Assembly: GCF_010731895.1 (NCBI RefSeq)
Contig: NZ_AP022596.1
Coordinates: 3,038,001 to 3,102,000, forward strand
Length of the DNA stretch: 64,000 bases
DNA from: Mycolicibacterium helvum
GTDB taxonomy: Bacteria; Actinomycetota; Actinomycetes; Mycobacteriales; Mycobacteriaceae
Reading direction: 5' to 3'
The notes beneath the pieces were generated by a model, which did not search any database, was not told where the DNA came from, and was given only the letters and a program-made list of their open reading frames with translations. Of the stretch, positions 62,646 to 64,000 are shown piece after piece. Made by a program: the position numbers and the translations under genes. Within the stretch, counting starts at the first letter, position 1; each line of letters opens with the position of its first letter.

Positions 62646-64000
62646 TTCCTCCCATTGCCAAGCGGGTCGACACCGAGCGTGTCTTCCACGACGACGTCTT
62701 CGTCGATCCCTACGAGTGGTTGCGCGAAAAGTCCGACCCGGAGGTCATCGGCTACCTGGAAGCCGAGAACACCTACGCCGATGAGGCCACCGCACACCTC
62801 GAGCCGTTGCGGCAGAAGATTTTCGAGGAGATCAAGGCACGCACCAAGGAAACCGACATGTCGGTTCCCACGCGCCGCGGTGACTGGTGGTACTACGGGC
62901 GCAGCTTCGAAGGCAAGCAGTACGGGGCGCACTGCCGCTGCCCGATAGCCGGCGCGGATGACTGGGATCCGCCGGTGTTCGACGAGGACACCGCCGTCCC
63001 GGGCGAGCAGGTGCTGCTCGACGAGAACGCCGAGGCCGACGGCCACGACTTCTTCTCGCTGGGCGCCAGCAGTGTGAGTCTGGATGGGAACCTGCTCGCC
63101 TATTCGGTCGATGTCGTCGGCGATGAGCGATACACGCTGCGGTTCAAGGATTTACGCACCGGTGAGCTCTATCCCGACGAGATTGCCGGGATTTCGTCCG
63201 GGGTGACCTGGGCGACCGACAACACATGCGTGTACTACACGACGGTCGACGAGGCGTGGCGCCCGGACACCGTGTGGCGCCATCGGCTCGGCTCGGATGA
63301 GCCCGATGAGCAGGTGTTCCACGAGCCCGACGAACGGTTCTGGATCGGCGTGGGACGCACCCGCAGCAACAAGTACGTGATCATCGCCGCCGGCTCCGCG
63401 ATCACCTCGCAAGTCTGGTTCGGTGACGCCGCTGACCCGAACACCGAATTCACCAGCGTGCTGCCACGCCGTGACGGTGTCGAGTACTCGGTGGAGCACG
63501 CGGTCATCGGCGGTGAGGACAAGTTCCTCATCCTGCACAACGACGGTGCGGTCAACTTCACCCTCGTCGAAGCGCCGGTCGCCGACGCAGCAGACCAGCG
63601 CACCCTGATCGCCGCGCGTGACGACGTGCGCCTCGACGGCGTCGACGCCTTCGCCGATCACCTGGTGGTCAGCTACCGCAGGGAGGCATTGCCGCGGATC
63701 CAGTTGTGGCCCATCGATACCGACGGCTACGGCACGCCTGAGGAGATCACGTTCGACTCGGAACTCTCGTCATCGGGCATGGCGGGAAACCCCAACTGGT
63801 CGACCCCGAAGTTGCGGGTGGGCACCACCTCGTTCGTGACCCCGCTGCGCATCTACGACCTCGACCTGGCCACCGGCGAGCGCACGCTGCTGCGCGAGCA
63901 GCCGGTGCTGGGTGGCTATAACAGTGAGGATTACGTCGAGCACCGGGACTGGGCTGTCGCCGACGACGGCACCCGCGTGCCGATCTCCGTCATCTACAAG
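62642..64000 (+). CDS. ptrB: Oligopeptidase B PtrB (5' part; continues past window)
   Basis: 453 codons open to the window edge, starting [29 protein letters not shown]. The seven-bladed beta-propeller domain is complete to near its end ([40 protein letters not shown]) and the catalytic serine-peptidase domain (Ser-Asp-His) begins at the edge. Cleaves short peptides after basic residues. M. tuberculosis H37Rv is annotated with two split genes here (ptrBa/ptrBb, recalled); no frame break is seen in this part. The start overlaps purC. Confidence 0.92.
   Translation, partial: MIPPIAKRVDTERVFHDDVFVDPYEWLREKSDPEVIGYLEAENTYADEATAHLEPLRQKIFEEIKARTKETDMSVPTRRGDWWYYGRSFEGKQYGAHCRCPIAGADDWDPPVFDEDTAVPGEQVLLDENAEADGHDFFSLGASSVSLDGNLLAYSVDVVGDERYTLRFKDLRTGELYPDEIAGISSGVTWATDNTCVYYTTVDEAWRPDTVWRHRLGSDEPDEQVFHEPDERFWIGVGRTRSNKYVIIAAGSAITSQVWFGDAADPNTEFTSVLPRRDGVEYSVEHAVIGGEDKFLILHNDGAVNFTLVEAPVADAADQRTLIAARDDVRLDGVDAFADHLVVSYRREALPRIQLWPIDTDGYGTPEEITFDSELSSSGMAGNPNWSTPKLRVGTTSFVTPLRIYDLDLATGERTLLREQPVLGGYNSEDYVEHRDWAVADDGTRVPISVIYK

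Overview
The window reads as chromosomal DNA of a mycobacterium, most likely a Mycolicibacterium or another environmental Mycobacterium. It is uniformly GC-rich, uses GTG and TTG starts, and carries long runs of genes in the order recalled for M. tuberculosis (Rv numbers are recalled, not searched). Markers are the cholesterol side-chain genes fadD17-fadE27-fadE26-fdxD-hsd4A, otsA, cpsA, phoPR, the cyp51/cyp123 cluster, the bifunctional alarmone synthetase relZ, purD/purB/purC and ptrB. No insertion sequence, integrase, prophage or CRISPR array was seen.

Layout. (1) 1-10.8 kb corresponds to Rv3484-Rv3506: steroid side-chain beta-oxidation genes around a perfect KstR operator, then trehalose-6-phosphate synthase with a small upstream gene, three tandem small secreted paralogues, two dehydrogenases and CpsA. 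The Mce4 cholesterol importer operon, which lies between hsd4A and otsA in M. tuberculosis, is absent here; only 25 bp separate the two genes. (2) 11.1-24.8 kb is accessory: a three-subunit molybdenum hydroxylase with its large subunit on the opposite strand, DUF427, an ammonium transporter behind a GlnR-like box, a GAP-family membrane protein, a zinc-ribbon membrane protein coupled to a sedolisin protease, a small lipoprotein, a large leishmanolysin-like secreted protein, an EthD-domain protein and an HNH nuclease. (3) 24.9-44.9 kb corresponds to Rv0756c-Rv0771: tRNA-Thr(TGT), a decapeptide-repeat protein, phoPR behind a textbook PhoP box, a HIT protein, an inserted polyprenyl-phosphate glycosyltransferase pair, then a sterol/lipid redox cluster (SDR, ketosteroid-isomerase-like, OYE-like flavoenzyme, NDMA-dependent alcohol dehydrogenase, ferredoxin, CYP51, CYP123, TetR) divergent from aldA-SDR-HIBADH-CMD. 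(4) 45-50.2 kb is a second accessory stretch: a TIGR00027 methyltransferase, a small membrane protein, TetR, a CYP125-like P450 and an orphan carboxyltransferase. (5) 50.2-64 kb returns to the Rv0772-Rv0782 order: purD, P450, Tat esterase, TetR, SDR, relZ, purB, a mycofactocin-type SDR, a scar of two degraded genes, a VOC protein, a membrane protein, purC and an intact ptrB that runs off the end.

The genes fit together as sterol/steroid and lipid oxidation (acyl-CoA dehydrogenases, four P450s, ferredoxins, SDRs, mycofactocin-type oxidoreductases), interleaved with purine synthesis and stress signalling (PhoPR, RelZ). Several short palindromes in divergent promoters are good candidate operators for the local TetR regulators. 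Nothing here is clearly a wholly new system. The best leads are the missing Mce4 operon, the decapeptide-repeat protein, the protease/zinc-ribbon pair, the large metalloprotease-like secreted protein, and the non-standard molybdenum hydroxylase.
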